From Haemonchus contortus (lineage: Eukaryota; Nematoda; Chromadorea; Rhabditida; Trichostrongylidae), in assembly GCA_000469685.2 (NCBI GenBank), contig LS997562.1, positions 12,183,514-12,247,513 of the forward strand: a DNA stretch of 64,000 bases, written 5' to 3'. The notes beneath the pieces were generated by a model that was not told where the DNA came from, did not search any database, and saw nothing but the letters and a program-made list of their open reading frames with translations. Both the position numbers and the translations under genes were made by a program. This document shows positions 22,330 to 34,850 of the stretch, piece by piece. Every line of letters starts with the position of its first letter. The first letter of the stretch is position 1.

Positions 22330-25300
22330 GGTACTATTGTCACATCGCCGAATAGGTGCTCCTCCTGCAACCAACAAGGTGATTACTTAGAATATATGAG
22401 AACATAAAAGAATTGAATCATTTTGTGTACGGTAACATCCGTTACCGGACACAAAACGTAAAATGCATTGATTATCTGATGAGAGAACATGAGGTCAAAG
22501 ATTATTGTAAGCTGCTATGTAGTACTATCCGCCCCACGTTTTTTCCTGATAGAGATGTGAGTGTCTGAAGCAGATCACGATTCAAAAACTTCGATATTCA
22601 GGACTGATCTAACTGTTTTCAGCATTTACCTAGAATGTCGGCATGTGGTATATGCATCCCCACCCCCTCCCCCGATCCTAGATCTCGAGTGCTGTTCACG
22701 AATATGGAAATCAGGACTGCAAAATGACTTCCCTGAAAAAATTGTGCTAGTCCAAAATTCGCTTGACAGTAGTGTCAAATGGAAATGCGACCTCGTCGCA
22801 TCGATACCAAGCGTCGACGAGACCTAGTGGTAGTGGTTTCAGTCCACAAACGAAGATGCGGATTTGCTCCGCACCATCGCACTTTTGCACAGTGTTCTTT
22901 CGTTTCACCAGAGACTTTCGAAAGCTTCTGTGACATTTGTTCAGGTGAGCGCCTTATTTCTGCTTTCATTTGCGATTGTCACGTCTAATCAAGGAAGAAT
23001 GGCTCTGCACGTTAATTTTAGGACACTGCTTCACTTTGAACTTCAAGATACATTCAACAGAAAGATGTCAGTGATGTACTAGGTGCCTATAAAGAGCTCA
23101 GTATTGATAAAAAACCTGAAAAATGTGCGAGGCACACATGTTGTTCTTATATTGAACACCCTATACATGCTGCTTCTCCAGAGCCGGACAGCCTTCTGAA
23201 GATTGAACAATACTTGCCAGGAGTAGCATATGAAAGAGCTTAGGTGCTCGTCAACATGCCCTACCTCGAAACAAAAGCATTTCGAAAAATTTTAAAAACT
23301 TCAAAGCTCCAAATCTACTGGTCAAAGCGTTAACAACACACAATATAACCGAGGAGCACATGGTCGATTGGATTAAGACTCGCCCCTTTGAGTAATGGAA
23401 TTCACCACGAAATGCACCTTGTTGTAGACTGATCGGCCTTCCGTTATACCCGCACCATGGAACAAGCCGTGTCCGAAGTTGTGTAACGCGATTTGTAATT
23501 GCACCAGGATCTAGGATAACGTAGGGCTCCCCTCCTCGCGTTAAAATGCCCCCTCCCCCGCCTGCATCCTTTCCAAATTTGGAGGCTTCGGCAGATGAGA
23601 ACAGGAGATATTCGTTCCAGGCCAAACACAAACACCCAACCCACACAAACATCCAACCCCAACACAATTCGTGCGCCCCCCGCCCGTCATGAACAAATCT
23701 CCCTAGATTCTATGTGTTTGAGTAACTCGATTTATTTACGAGTTATTCAACCTTCGATTCGAAATTTCTCTTCAAATCTAAATTAACATTTCTTGCCCAC
23801 ACCTCGCCTCTTGTGAGCGGAGTTAAGCCCAGCCATCCACCATGAGTGTTCTCATCCTGCCTCCTCTATTCCTACCAAATTCGAACGCTCTAGGTCCAAA
23901 TTTATATTCTTCGCACAAACCCCGCCCTTGTGGGCTGAGTTTGGTTCTGCCACCCACCAGGAAAGATTCTATCCTGCCGCCTGTACTCCTACTAAATTTG
24001 AACGATCAAGATCCAAATTTAAGGCGGAGTCCGGTTCTACCACCCACCGTAAGTGTTCCCATTCCGCCCCCTGTACTCCTCCAAATTTTGACTCTCTAGG
24101 TTCTTGGGAATGGAATTCATGAGTTTCCGCTTAAACCACGCTCACTGGGCATCTGTGGGCGGAAACGGTCCTGCCACCCACCTTAAACGTTCACATCCTG
24201 CCGTCTGTGCTCCTACCAGATTTTAACACTCCAGATCCACGGAACAGGAGCGACGGCTTTTTGCTAAAACATTTAATACGCACTACCCCGCCTCCTGAGG
24301 GCAAGGTCGTTCCTGCCACCCACCGTGAGTATTCCCATCCTTCCGCCAGTACACCTACCAGCCTACCAGATTCGAACTCTCTAGGTCCATGGGAACAGGA
24401 GTAATGAATTTCAGGTTAAACACACACAGACAAACCAACAGGCACACTTAGCGCGTTATATATAGAAGGATATGTGGAGCTGTGCGGTTCACCTCCTGAC
24501 GAGCACTTCATCACAGAATGCAAAGTTGAAAACCACAACATTCCTGCCGGTGCCACGACAATGATTTAACCATTGGACACCTTCTTCCGACCTGGCTGTG
24601 GGTAACATGTTCTGGTACCTGCTATTGAATGTTTTATGAAATTCAAAATGAAACAGAGTCATACAATCGGTGTGCAGAACCATTTCTTCTTGATTAAGTT
24701 GTACAAGCGCAAATGAAGGCAGAAATAACGCACTCACATGAACAAATGTCAGAAAAGGTTTTGAGAGCCTCTGACGAAACGAAGAAACACTGCAAAAATC
24801 TCGACGATAGCGGTGACCAAGCCCACATCTTCTGCCTGTGAAGTGGAACCACTACCACTACGACACGTCGACGCTTGACAGCAAACCGACTAGATCGCAT
24901 TTCCAATTGATACTACTATCAAGCGAGCTTTGAGCCCCCATAACTCTACTAGAAAAGCCGTTTTGTAGTTTCAATCTCTATATTCGCAGATTCGAAATTC
25001 TGTCAATTTATCCGCATCTCCACATCATTGTATCACCACTGCGTCGCAGCGCCCTCAGGATAAGAAACCGACTTGATACAACATATTTTCATCAGTTGCT
25101 TTGAACTCTCTCAGAATGATCACGTCGGGAGAATTTCGCCTCCAGAAAGAAGGTTGTTCAGCACTTACGAATCAATTCTTGACTCTTCGTTACCGACACA
25201 TGATCAAGTAACTAACCTTCAGCGCCTTCTCTGATGCCGATGCACAAGTATTTACAATTAAGTAGCAAACAAGCTGCCGACTTATGTCCAACACTGTCTG

Positions 25301-27748
25301 GAAGAGCAGTCCTAATGCTTGGAGGCCCATCTTGTTTTCTGACCTCTGAAATCAAATTTTCGTAAAACTACGGACGATTTTCATGTTCCTCCGTCGAATG
25401 CGGTGCGCATGCCCGAAATGTGAGATTGATAAACAAGGAACACTTCGATCCTTAGTTTCTGTCTCGAATCACAACGCCTTCACGACTAACCAAGCAGCAG
25501 CACGACGTTTAGCGTTAATCATTAAGATATCGCGAGGGGCGTGGTGCAGTAGGATCGAAATTGTCGCGTCGCGGCAAGAGAAATGCCGCGCGCGGAGGAG
25601 TGTAGCAGAATGCGGCAGCAAGTAAGAAATACAGGAACAAAGAAACTAACATCAGAATCAAGCCAAAAATAATAATCGCATATCGATTGAGCTGTATGAA
25701 AAACGCCAAAACTGTAAAAACGAGGCATATAGTTCGCGACTGTTGTGCGCAGCGAATCGATTACACAAAACCGATCCTACTGCCCGTCTCCCTTTCCACT
25801 ATATTCGCACACTACTCAAGTGCTGAAGTGTGAAGCATGAAGATTCAATGTATCCACTATCTAAAATCCAGGCTGCCTTCCTACGACTATGAAAACTGCG
25901 AATGAAAGACACTCAAGGTGTATAGCCTCGATCCCACCATTTCCGATGTTAAGGAGTTTTGGAAATGCTCATTTTGCACAAATCATGAGCGTTTCCAATA
26001 CTGCTCATAATTTAAGAAGCATCGAACTTGGGCTGTTTTTCGGCCCCTGTTCGATGCTACATTCTTCCTCACCTATTTTTCTTTTCTCACGCCAGCTTAG
26101 AAATTACTGAAGTTTGATAACAACGCATATCCTAATTTCATAGTGTCTTATTTTTTCTGAGTGTACACACAACTAGCCCAATGATAATCGCACTGCTTAT
26201 TTTACTTTGCGCTGAACATTGGTCGTATAAACTAAAGACCCACCATTTCGATGACATTTCTTATGTGCAGAAACATATATCCAAGCACGTAAAATTGTGG
26301 TGCTTTAGTTAATCGCAACATTTTCTTGATCTGCAACATGGAAATTAATATCGAAAAAAGATTCCAAACTAATTGCACCTACGAATTCTAAATAAAGGTT
26401 CAACGGAAAAGGAAAAAATGCAAAATGCATGGTTACCTTGTCACGAGTCGTACACTTACAGGCACTCCTCCAATCGCACGTGCATTCCTTCACGGCTGAT
26501 TCAAAATCGCTAGATAGAAGACGTTCTGGGAGTTGCCGGAGAAACCTAATTGACAGGTATCAAATAAAGTGTAGCAGCCTAAAAAAGTTGTCAGAATAGA
26601 ACCCAACGAACCTTTTGATAAGGCCAGCTGCCTCGTGCGCCTCCACGAAGTTCAGTGACGTGCCTTCATTGACCTTTCTTTCTAGTTCGTCAAGCCGTGT
26701 TTTTGGGCATGATACACGGTAGATGCCCTCCAGCGATAAGCCTAGATATATCGCCACATAATCAATTACAGTGAAATAATTTGAAAATAACTTGGTAACA
26801 TAGGTTTCCCCATACACACCGCTGCCAATCTTACAGCACCATCGATAGGAAGTTTACAATTTTCCGTTGAAACTCGAGCAGGAAACACTCGGGTATGGGT
26901 ACATTCGAGCGATTCGAACGGTGCCGGCAAATTACACGTCGAAATTTGCGACGACTCAGCAACTCTGCTGCCTATTATTTAGCATAAACTTGGAGTAGAT
27001 CAGTATGGTAAGCTGATCCTACTGAACTGCTCTACTCGAAGTATGGGTCCCATTAATAGGCGATAAAGTCGTCAAAATCGCTATGAATTTCGCCGCGGAA
27101 TTTGCCGCGCGCAGTTCGAATCGCACGAATGTCGCGTCCCCCGAACTCTCGTGAAAATATTAAGTGCAGGAAAACTAACAAAAGTAGAATAGTTAACATG
27201 AAAGCCATAAAAGTCAGCAAAAATTGCTGCTGAGAGCTCTAAGCGATTGAGGAAACTTAATCTTTACACAGGAAATATGGGCCTACTCAAGCAAATCTAC
27301 GAGTGATGACAGAGACGCAGGATCACTTTTTCATCTGATCTTGCGAAAATAGAAATTTTGCTTGCCATGACAGAAAACGCTGACAAAGATACGAGATGAC
27401 TTAACAATGTCATCTCACAAAAAAATGAAAAAGTTGTGTGTCTGTTTGTCCCTGAACAAAATCGGAGGCTTTCTGCTTTTCTTGTTTTGAGGCTTCGTAA
27501 TTAAATAACTGTTCTTCTGATCAATTTGAATGGTAGAAATGCTCCTACCCACGATAGTATAAACTCCTAAAGGTAAACTGAAAGATGTTTAAACAATAGC
27601 ACACGACATAAGACTTCACAAACTTCACACCATGGCTTTCAACGTAGTCGATTGAATGGCGAAAAAAAGCAGGCACGGGCACACCATCTAAGGAAGGATC
27701 CACTTCAACTGCTTTCTCGAGAGTTTCGCCCAGTACTCGGCGGAGGGG
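22330..27748 (-). CDS. rlbp-1: RalBP1-type RhoGAP protein, 5' end unresolved
   Basis: Supported exons, in gene order: 27748-27631, 26741-26612, 26545-26437, 26330-26244, 25345-25217, 22364-22330; all phases join. The product is a RhoGAP domain: SIDYVESHG then LSLEGIYRVS (the arginine finger lies in GIYRVS), LIKRFLRQLPERLLSSDFE, FYVLGYMFLHIRNVIE, NKMGLQALGLLFQTVLDIS, and EEHLFGDVTIVP. Order and spacing match RalBP1/RLIP76, the Ral effector that stimulates GTP hydrolysis by Rac/Cdc42 and links to endocytosis. The first listed exon is preceded by an acceptor, so more N-terminal exons exist to the right (see 28406-28606). After 22330 there is either a GTGAGT donor or a stop at 22326-22328. The coiled-coil Ral-binding tail of RalBP1 was not found. 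The second residue of the usual RVSG motif is kept, but the glycine is Cys (RVSC). Confidence 0.85.
22756..24935. repeat. Large diverged inverted repeat in an rlbp-1 intron
   Basis: Left arm 22756-23070 and right arm about 24585-24935 are reverse complements with clear, imperfect similarity. Shared blocks include TGGAAATGCGA, CAAGCGTCGACG, GTGGTAGTGGTT, TGACATTTGTTCA and TTATTTCTGC(T/C)TTCATTTGCG. The spacer carries a minus-oriented GC-box repeat fragment. The arms have short open frames (for example KAEI...EQMS) but no recognised protein. Confidence 0.75.
23810..24475 (-). repeat. Minus-oriented relative of the GC-box repeat element
   Basis: The right edge, read on the - strand, starts CTTCTATATATAACGCGCTA, then a TGTC-rich tract, like the left ends at 1752 and 42366. 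Inside, three or four degenerate units carry CCGCCC/CCCCGCC boxes spaced about 110-130 bp, with repeated TCTAGGTCCA(A/T) and CTGCCACCCACC phrases. Confidence 0.6.
25535..25790 (+). repeat. CpG-rich dispersed repeat, copy 3
   Basis: It matches 2570-2835 in the same orientation (GAAATTGTCGCGTCGCGGCA, GCCGCGCGCGGAGGAGTGTA, then the CGCATATCGATTGAG block). It lies in the rlbp-1 intron between 25346 and 26243. Confidence 0.65.
26894..27142. repeat. Palindromic dispersed repeat, copy B (rlbp-1 intron)
   Basis: It shares with copy A the central hairpin (GGAGTAGATCAGTATG and TGCTCTACTC), the phrase GTCGTCAAAATCGCTATGAA and the outer CGATTCGAAC / GTTCGAATCG arms. No coding capacity. Confidence 0.75.
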
Positions 27749-28405
27749 CTAAAATGATGAATTGATACGAACAGAGTGATGATTAGATGATTTTCTCACA
27801 GAAATGAAGTAGGCCATAGAAGAGTCCTGGAGATAAAGTAACCCAGATTTCTTCAGAGACTTATACAAGTCTCTCAACCGACAATGGGAGCGATGTCGGC
27901 TAAACCGAATGTGTGATGATAACGTACCTTTTTACTTTATTGCGTAGCAAACGCATGTGGACATTCCAACTACTGCTGAACAAAAGAGAAAACTTCGGAA
28001 AAGAAAATTGAACCTTATAAAGCATTAAAGGAAGGCATTAAACTTTGTTCAAGGCATAAGTCCCAGATGAAGAAGACCGCACATGCACAGCGAAGGTGAC
28101 GAGAACCACTGCTTTCAAAAAGTAGGAATCTGTACTACTTCGCATCTAACACTCCATGCCCCCACGAAAGGTGAAGAAACTACGCCTCACCGATATACGA
28201 GGCTACTGGTTTTTCCTTTAGTTCTGGAACGGGATAGGCCTAAAATACGTGACTACTCAAGTGTCTTCTTTATCAGGAATTTGTAGGAGAATGTCGCTTC
28301 TTCTTGTCCTGATACGCAAGGTATTCGAATTGAGCAATTTATTCCTGATTATTTCACGAGGGATGCCACTGTAGATAGAACAAGAAGCTCTGAGGAACAA
28401 CTTAC

Positions 28406-28606
28406 TAATGAAACTGCTTTCTTCTGCCTCTAATTTTCCCAACATAGACTCGCTGTGGGAGTCCAGAACTGAACGCCCATGGATTTTGCATGTCCTGTTA
28501 GGCGGGAGTGGGTCTCTGGATTGAGGGATTTGAAAAGTAAGGAAACTCTCTGACTTGCTTTGCGTAACAGATTTTTCAAGTGCTCTTCTAGCCGCAATTA
28601 GTGTCA
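28406..28606 (-). CDS. Candidate upstream exon, possibly rlbp-1
   Basis: An acceptor TTTTCTTAG precedes 201 bases open in one frame (needs one incoming base, leaves one) and ends at a strong donor A|GTAAGT. The translation includes RRALEKSVTQSKSESF, FQIPQSRDPLPPN and LGKLEAEESSF, which matches no domain I know. Position and strand suit the N-terminal, poorly conserved part of RalBP1. Its outgoing phase does not fit the 27748 exon directly, so another exon would be needed. Confidence 0.4.
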
Positions 28607-30388
28607 CTAAGAAAACCTACATCTTTGACAGATTCTGGTGCACTCAAAGCAGAACCATTGATGTTATATTGACTCTAGTTCTCGGTTTCCTATAGGTAAA
28701 GCACTTTTGTTTTGTGAATAGATAACGGGAGCATATTCGTAGCCGATCAACACAATATTGCATCCACCGCATCCTCAAGTTGAGAATATGGGGTATCAGA
28801 CGTGCTATAGAGCTTCAAGTCATGAACACAGTTGAAATTTTATCGTTAGATTTTGAAACGAACGAGCCCCTTTGCCCGACCGGAACAGTGTACAGAGAGT
28901 GAGGGAGAGTGATTTGTCACCGCACAAAAATACCACATCAACTCCTAGCTTATGCCATGGCCCCAGTCTTCATAAAGGCGATTCTCTTCTTGAAATGCAT
29001 CAATAGATAGCTTTTGATAATAGGAAAATCAAGTTCCTCACTGTTTCGTCCAAAGGAAGCATCCTGACTTTCTTTTGATAATCCGACGGCGTGCCATGCG
29101 CGTACGGCGCGCAACTCACCCAATCCAAACATTACTTCAAAGAACTCCAACTTGTCAGTTCAACTTTGCTCTTCGCTTATTCGTTGTTATTTTACTCACT
29201 GCTTAGCGATCAATGGCTGCTTTCGGAGTCCGCCGGCCGGCCCCGCTAGCGCGCGCGCTCCGCCGGCGGACTCTGAAAGCAGCCAATCGAAAAAATCATT
29301 TCTGCAGGGTTCAGTCAGGACGCCACTTACCTAGTCGTATCAATTTGAGTAACCGACTTGAAAGCCGAGTTGTATTCAATCCTGCAATAGCTAATCAACG
29401 TTACAATGATTGTAAGCGAAAGAGTGAATCAAGACAGACAAGTAAGAATACCCTGAAAGTGCGAATATCCTACAAACAAACAGAATGTCTTTTGTGATAT
29501 TTGTCAGCGTGTACTATGTCTCGTTTCCAGTAGGTTGACACAAGACGCCTGCCAACGGCAACGTAATTGCGATGCAATAAAAAGTAAACAGGGCACCTTT
29601 CATCATAGAAATGAAAATAAGTAAAGTAATGAAAAATAATCACCGCAACGTCCCGCAACGAATCCTGTTTCTCACATTTTTCAGAATCATCCAGCTTTTT
29701 CCATTTACCTAGCATTTTCCTAGACGACTTGCGTGACACCCTTAAACACAGAAACCTATACTTCTTCCACAATTATTTTATGGGAAATCAATGTAACCTA
29801 CAATCGGAGGCCCTTCCGCTTCTTTTCCTTCTCTCCTTCTTCAACCATACTAGGCACTTTCTTAACGAACATAGTATAACAATATTATGTAATTCTCAAC
29901 AAGTTGGAAAGATGTCAACGCGACATACCAATTATGAAAAGTAAATATTATTGAATTCAATCGGTTTTCATGAATTGCTGCGAAAGCTACTGATCTTTAT
30001 TCCGTGTAGTTTATGAACATTACATTCAAGAATAACTGAACGAACGAAGAAATACAAATCAATTGAAGATAAACAGTGCGATCTCTTTCGGTGCTTTTGC
30101 TGGGTTCGATAAAACATTACTTGGACGTATAGCAAATCATACGGCATGGTCAATGATAGTCAGTGTCCCAGAAGGGTTATCTTCAAAACATAGATTTATC
30201 ACTCTACATGGAACTCTGATGGGCACAAGTTAAGCAAAAAAAGTTTCGACTGTAAGAAAATAGTGCAAAAACAAACAAGTGAAAAGCTTTCTAAAGGAAA
30301 AACATTCAGAAGATGGTAGGTAACCAGTACTCACTAAAAGTGCGATAATTCTTCCAAATCAACCAATTGAACAAGGGCGGTTGGCACC
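28607..30388. other. rlbp-1 upstream / VTA1 downstream region
   Basis: No firm gene. A minus-strand stretch near 29645-29720 (MLGKWKKLDDSEKCEKQDS, ending before GTGATT) and another ending at a GTGAGT donor near 29125 could be rlbp-1 5' exons; neither is certain. A foldback element is at 29214-29285. Confidence 0.4.
29214..29285. mobile_element. Foldback element with GCTGCTTTC tips, copy 2 (72 bp)
   Basis: TGGCTGCTTTCGGAGTCCGC followed by CGGC is mirrored by GCCGGCGGACTCTGAAAGCA followed by GCCA, leaving a short GC-rich loop. It is essentially one near-perfect 72-bp hairpin and shares tips with 9456-9665 and 34851-35026. Confidence 0.85.
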
Positions 30389-33300
30389 TCAGAACTGCTC
30401 CATAAGAGCCAGAGCTTTGCGAAGGTTTTCGACAACGGCACGAGTATCTTCATAGTCAATGGCACTCAAGGCGTACTTGGTGAATTTACGAGCTTCGTTG
30501 AAAGCTTCCAGTGATGGCTTGCGTTTATCATTATCTGGAAATCAGAATTATGTAAAGATCATCAAGTGAGAACTTAGACTTGAGCTGGGCTCTTTTAGCA
30601 GGAACTGCTAACATCATTAAACAAACGATTAGAGTACAATTGGAACTTTCTTTTTCATTGAAAGCCAGCAAGAGCGGGTAATCTAAGGCAAGCTTTTGGC
30701 AAAGAAAAATGTAAAAATGATAAAAATATAGCAGCTAGCAATATATAACATATCGAACTGAAAATCTTCCAACTTTGTAACAAAACGCCGAGTTGGTACT
30801 CCACAGCATGCCCCTGGTAATCACATATCAACTGCGATTAACGGTATGTACCGAGGAGCTTAACTATTGAATACTCAAATGGTAAGCTATTCAGAGACCC
30901 ATCAAAATGAGCTGAGCGGCAGGTGCGCGAACCGATTCTCACGTCCGCTGGTTCTGTAATGAACAAACACCAACTTTCTTCCCTGATGTCAGAAGCTCTA
31001 ATAAGCATATCAAGCTGTACAAGACCAGAATATGCGAAAAATCACAATTCAAAGATTCTCATCATGCATTCAGTAGAAGTGTTCATACACAATAACTTCA
31101 TTAATTCAACATAAAACTCGAGTTAAATATTCTAGGCTCATAGCCACAAGACCTACCAATACTCAAGCCACTCATTTCAGGTACTATTGTATTCATCGGT
31201 GTCGGATTGTTGTAGTTACTTTGCGCTGGAAGCGGTGCTTGTGATGCAGAGACGTTCGGGCCTGCAATATAATTCGATGTACTTTCTCGGGAAGGAAATC
31301 GCAACTGTACTTCGAATAAATCTGACAGACCTGTAAAACCTGGCACATTTGGTAAACCAGCAAAACCATAATTAGCGGGAACAGAGGGTTGTTTTCCGCC
31401 ATACGGGTCTTGACTGTGGTCCACCGCTCCCGCTTGCGGTTGGTAACCTCCGCTGGAGGATGCGGAATCGGCGTTCGGATAGTTGTGCTCGGTAGGACCA
31501 GGTACACCTCCTGAAGATGCATCGCTGAACTCTGGAAATTTCATTGTATTTTGGAGCCTCTCGATTTCATATTGAGTCGAATCTAATGTAATGTACGAAA
31601 ACGAATGAACACTTTTACTTCAAAACGTTTATGAACATCTTTACAACAGAGCCTTACCGCCAGCATCAGGCTGACTGCTCGGCACATACGGTCGACCTTC
31701 TTTGAGGCAAGAAAAGATCTGTGTACTTTTCCATTTGGCATATTTCTTGGAACTCAGAAAAGGTTCTTCAACCTGAAAACGTAAGACTGACTGCTTTTCA
31801 GAGAACTACAAGGGATGGAAGGCAAAACAAATGCAAAGAACACAGTGTCAATTGACAAGACATGGGGTGTTCATAGTAATTCTGTAGTAGCAATACACAT
31901 AATTATTGTGATTTCAGGAACCATGTAATTACACTGCCTAGCCGGTGAAAATCCGACGCTGCGCCCCGTGCATCGTTGTCAACCAAAGGGGATGTGCTAT
32001 TCTATCGCTGAGATAATGAGGTCACGCCGCACAACGTGACGCGCAACGACTTGCGAGGCAGGAGTGGACATGATTCCTTTGTAACAACTCCTGAAGATTG
32101 CACTTCACCCTGATTGCACGTGCACTGTAAATTTAAAAGAAATGTCAAGAATTAAAAGCTCAGGGAACAACCCGAAAAAGGTCTGCATACAAACTGAAGA
32201 AGGAACGGAGATGTCCCACTATTTCTTTCCGAAATTCCACAATCGCCGTGTTGTTCCATGCTCGTGACAAAAGAAGTAATTATCAATAGCTATGGACCGA
32301 ATGTGGCGTGACCTCTTTTCTCGGTGATTGGATCGCAGCACACCCTTCAGCCAAGGTCCACGACCTCTGATAATATTATTCGCCTTTCTCAATACGCTAT
32401 GGTTTTTATATCATTGCTGTGTAAACTGTCTAACTCTACCAACTACACCATAAAAAGTACTGGGGCATTCATAGTGCGAGACGGCGATATCGCAGTCGAC
32501 TTCTGCTCCTACATCAATATACGGAACCTACGGCTTATCGTCCTATTTTCAGGAGAGCAGTTTCCTTTCTCGTGCCAGGATACCTTACTAAAAAGTATAA
32601 GCCTTACTTTTCCTACCGCAACCGCGAAACGAAATTTCAAAATTTTTGCACTCGAATCTTTCTTTTCAGTCCTTTCCTTATAGGTCAGCGCCCTGTGGCT
32701 GCGTCATCGACTTGCGAGATATCGACACTATGGATGCACTCAATCACGCAACCATGATCATAATTTCTTGATGGAAAATGTCGCAGGTTCGATATCGACG
32801 ATTGACATAATTAAGAGCGGACTATACCCCGTGCTATTCGTTGACTGTGGTTATTCTGTGCTTGCACCATTAGGTCTATACACACACTATCATGATTTTA
32901 CCTCTGGGATTCTACTACCTTTGCTTCACATCGTGACATAGCACTTAATGTGAAATCGTAACCGTGTTAGGGAAAAAATACTAGCTAAGTGTCGATGAAA
33001 GGGAGAGAAATGGATGCTGCTCACTTACCTCACCGAACAACGAAAGTACATCCATGATGTGTCCCGCTGTGTAGAACGCATGTACTACGCTTTTGTCAAC
33101 TTGACCCGCTTTCTCTCGCGCATCAGCGAAATTGAAGAGTTTCAAAGCAAAGTCCTCCAGATGTGCTTGCGCTACAACCTTAAACTTGATTAAGTTACAC
33201 ATAAGATTCCATTCGTGCGAGTGATAACAGACTTCGTTAGTTATGGCCTCATTGGTAACCAGTTGTTTCTTAATACTTTCCAATGTGCTGAGTAGGCCGG

Positions 33301-33519
33301 TCAGAAACTTCAACGCTTCCGGCGAACTTTTATCCAAATGCATTGCGTTTTGTACAGCATAAAAGAGACCTGAGAGCATCATGTTAAGAGAAGATCTCTT
33401 GAAGATAAGAAGGGAAACTCACACCAGTAATACACTACCGGATCACGGGCAGAATTCTCGTTGGCAATCTTTATGTAATGAGCGATTGGTTTCAGAGACG
33501 CTGGGACATTCGCCGCCAT
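30389..33519 (-). CDS. VTA1: VTA1/LIP5 homologue, ESCRT-III/Vps4 regulator (6 exons, 339 aa)
   Basis: Exons in gene order: 33519-33423, 33369-33233, 33178-33029, 31772-31658, 31531-31157, 30534-30389; all phases join, 1020 bases. VTA1 activates the Vps4 ATPase and binds ESCRT-III to drive multivesicular body sorting in the cytoplasm. The N-terminal tandem MIT-like region is clear (SLKPIAHYIKIANENSARDP, then EAITNE joined to VVAQAHLEDFALKLF, FYTAGHIMDVLSLFGE, then KKYAKWKSTQIFSCLKEG). A Pro/Gly/Ser-rich linker follows (about 167-290). The C-terminal Vta1 dimerisation and Vps4-binding helices close it (EARKFTKYALSAIDYEDTR, ENLRKALALMEQF then stop). The length is slightly above the human protein because of the linker. 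Introns are ordinary except intron 3 (1.26 kb). rlbp-1 follows downstream on the same strand. Confidence 0.95.
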
Positions 33520-34850
33520 ACTTGTTCGATTGGCTGAAGATTGAGAAATTGCACGAACAAAATGACTAGATGGAATCTATGTTCAATTCAGATCACGAGA
33601 AAATTCAACAGCTAGGTGAAATACGGAACCAAGATCATGATTTTCATCCATCACCCCATGTTGAAAACTCGAAATGTGAGAAGTATTCGCATAAGAACAT
33701 CGAGCAATGATAAATTAAAAGGTGTTAACCTTCTATCGGTTCAATGAAAAGTCTATACTAAATTCCAGCCCTTCTTGTGTGTTCCCTTATTCACACTCCC
33801 CTCCTGTTCAGCAACAACATTACCTCAATAGATGCTGTCATACCTTACATATATGCGAAGCACCGAGAAAAAGTCGGGCGACTGATAGCACCAGGTGTCC
33901 GCCCTGAGATTTGGCTTCCAAGTATAGCGTAACCAATCAAATCATTATCCAGGGCAACTGTCGGAGTGACCCGCAGCGATTGCGAAAAAGGTAACTGTTG
34001 CTGCGACCACAGAAATTCCCTACTATACCCAGACCGTCAGTGGCTGTTTGGAATCTGCCTGCCTTCCTGCCGGTCTGGTTGTTTGGTTGTTGGTTTGACG
34101 CGAAATTCTGCAGTACCCTTAGAACCATCGCAAGATTGGCTCAAACTCAAGATGGTCGGGTGGGCATATAGCAAGAATAAGAGCCCCACGTAAATTCGGC
34201 AGAACTCCGCCCGTCAGGGGTGGGGCGTGCACCGTGATTGCCGGTCCCCATTGCCAGAGCAAAAGTTATTACTTTGGTTTTAAGACACCACCTACACCGG
34301 AAAAACATTTGCATAGTGAGGAATTAGTCAACAAGAGGAAGCAGACAACCCACTTAAGGCTGGCAAAGCGCGCTTAACGTACTTACTCGAAAACTAGTTG
34401 CCATGATCAAAGGTCCTTCATATTCACGCACATTTTAACTCGACCTGGACGCACAAATGGAAACAGCGAGGAGGCAAACTTATCAGGCGAATGATTCATA
34501 AACGGCACAGCAATAAATACCGAGCAGACGGCTTCAAACTCATACAGAAAGACCTGACATAATAAATTTATGCGTCAAAAGGATCATGTATCACAATTCC
34601 TATCACAACAATATCTAGGAGAAACTCGAAAAACAGGTTCACTCCCAATTAGTATGTACATCCTCAGGCACAAGTATTTCAAATACAGTTAAACATCAAA
34701 GCCCTCAATAGGAGTCAATAGTGTAGGGAAATTTTGTATAATATTGTAGTCCATTGTTAGACCGAGACAATCCTGCTAACATACGTTCAAAACTACATTT
34801 TCGTTCTTCTCTCGGAGGTACACTCGAACCGAAATTTCCACAACATTAAT
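33520..34850. other. Intergenic, VTA1 5' flank
   Basis: No gene recognised. A short GC-box fragment (CTCCGCCCGTCAGGGGTGGG, near 34205) is a relict of the minisatellite family. The VTA1 promoter should lie at the left edge. Confidence 0.45.

Noticed and set aside
23251..23667. 138-codon - strand open frame
   Set aside because: It lies in the spacer of the large inverted repeat inside an rlbp-1 intron; no domain and low-complexity Gly-rich composition.
27934..27981. 48-base minus-strand segment between a good acceptor (TTTGTTCAG) and donor (AAAAG|GTACGT)
   Set aside because: Only one frame is open, and its phase cannot join the next rlbp-1 exon at 27748.
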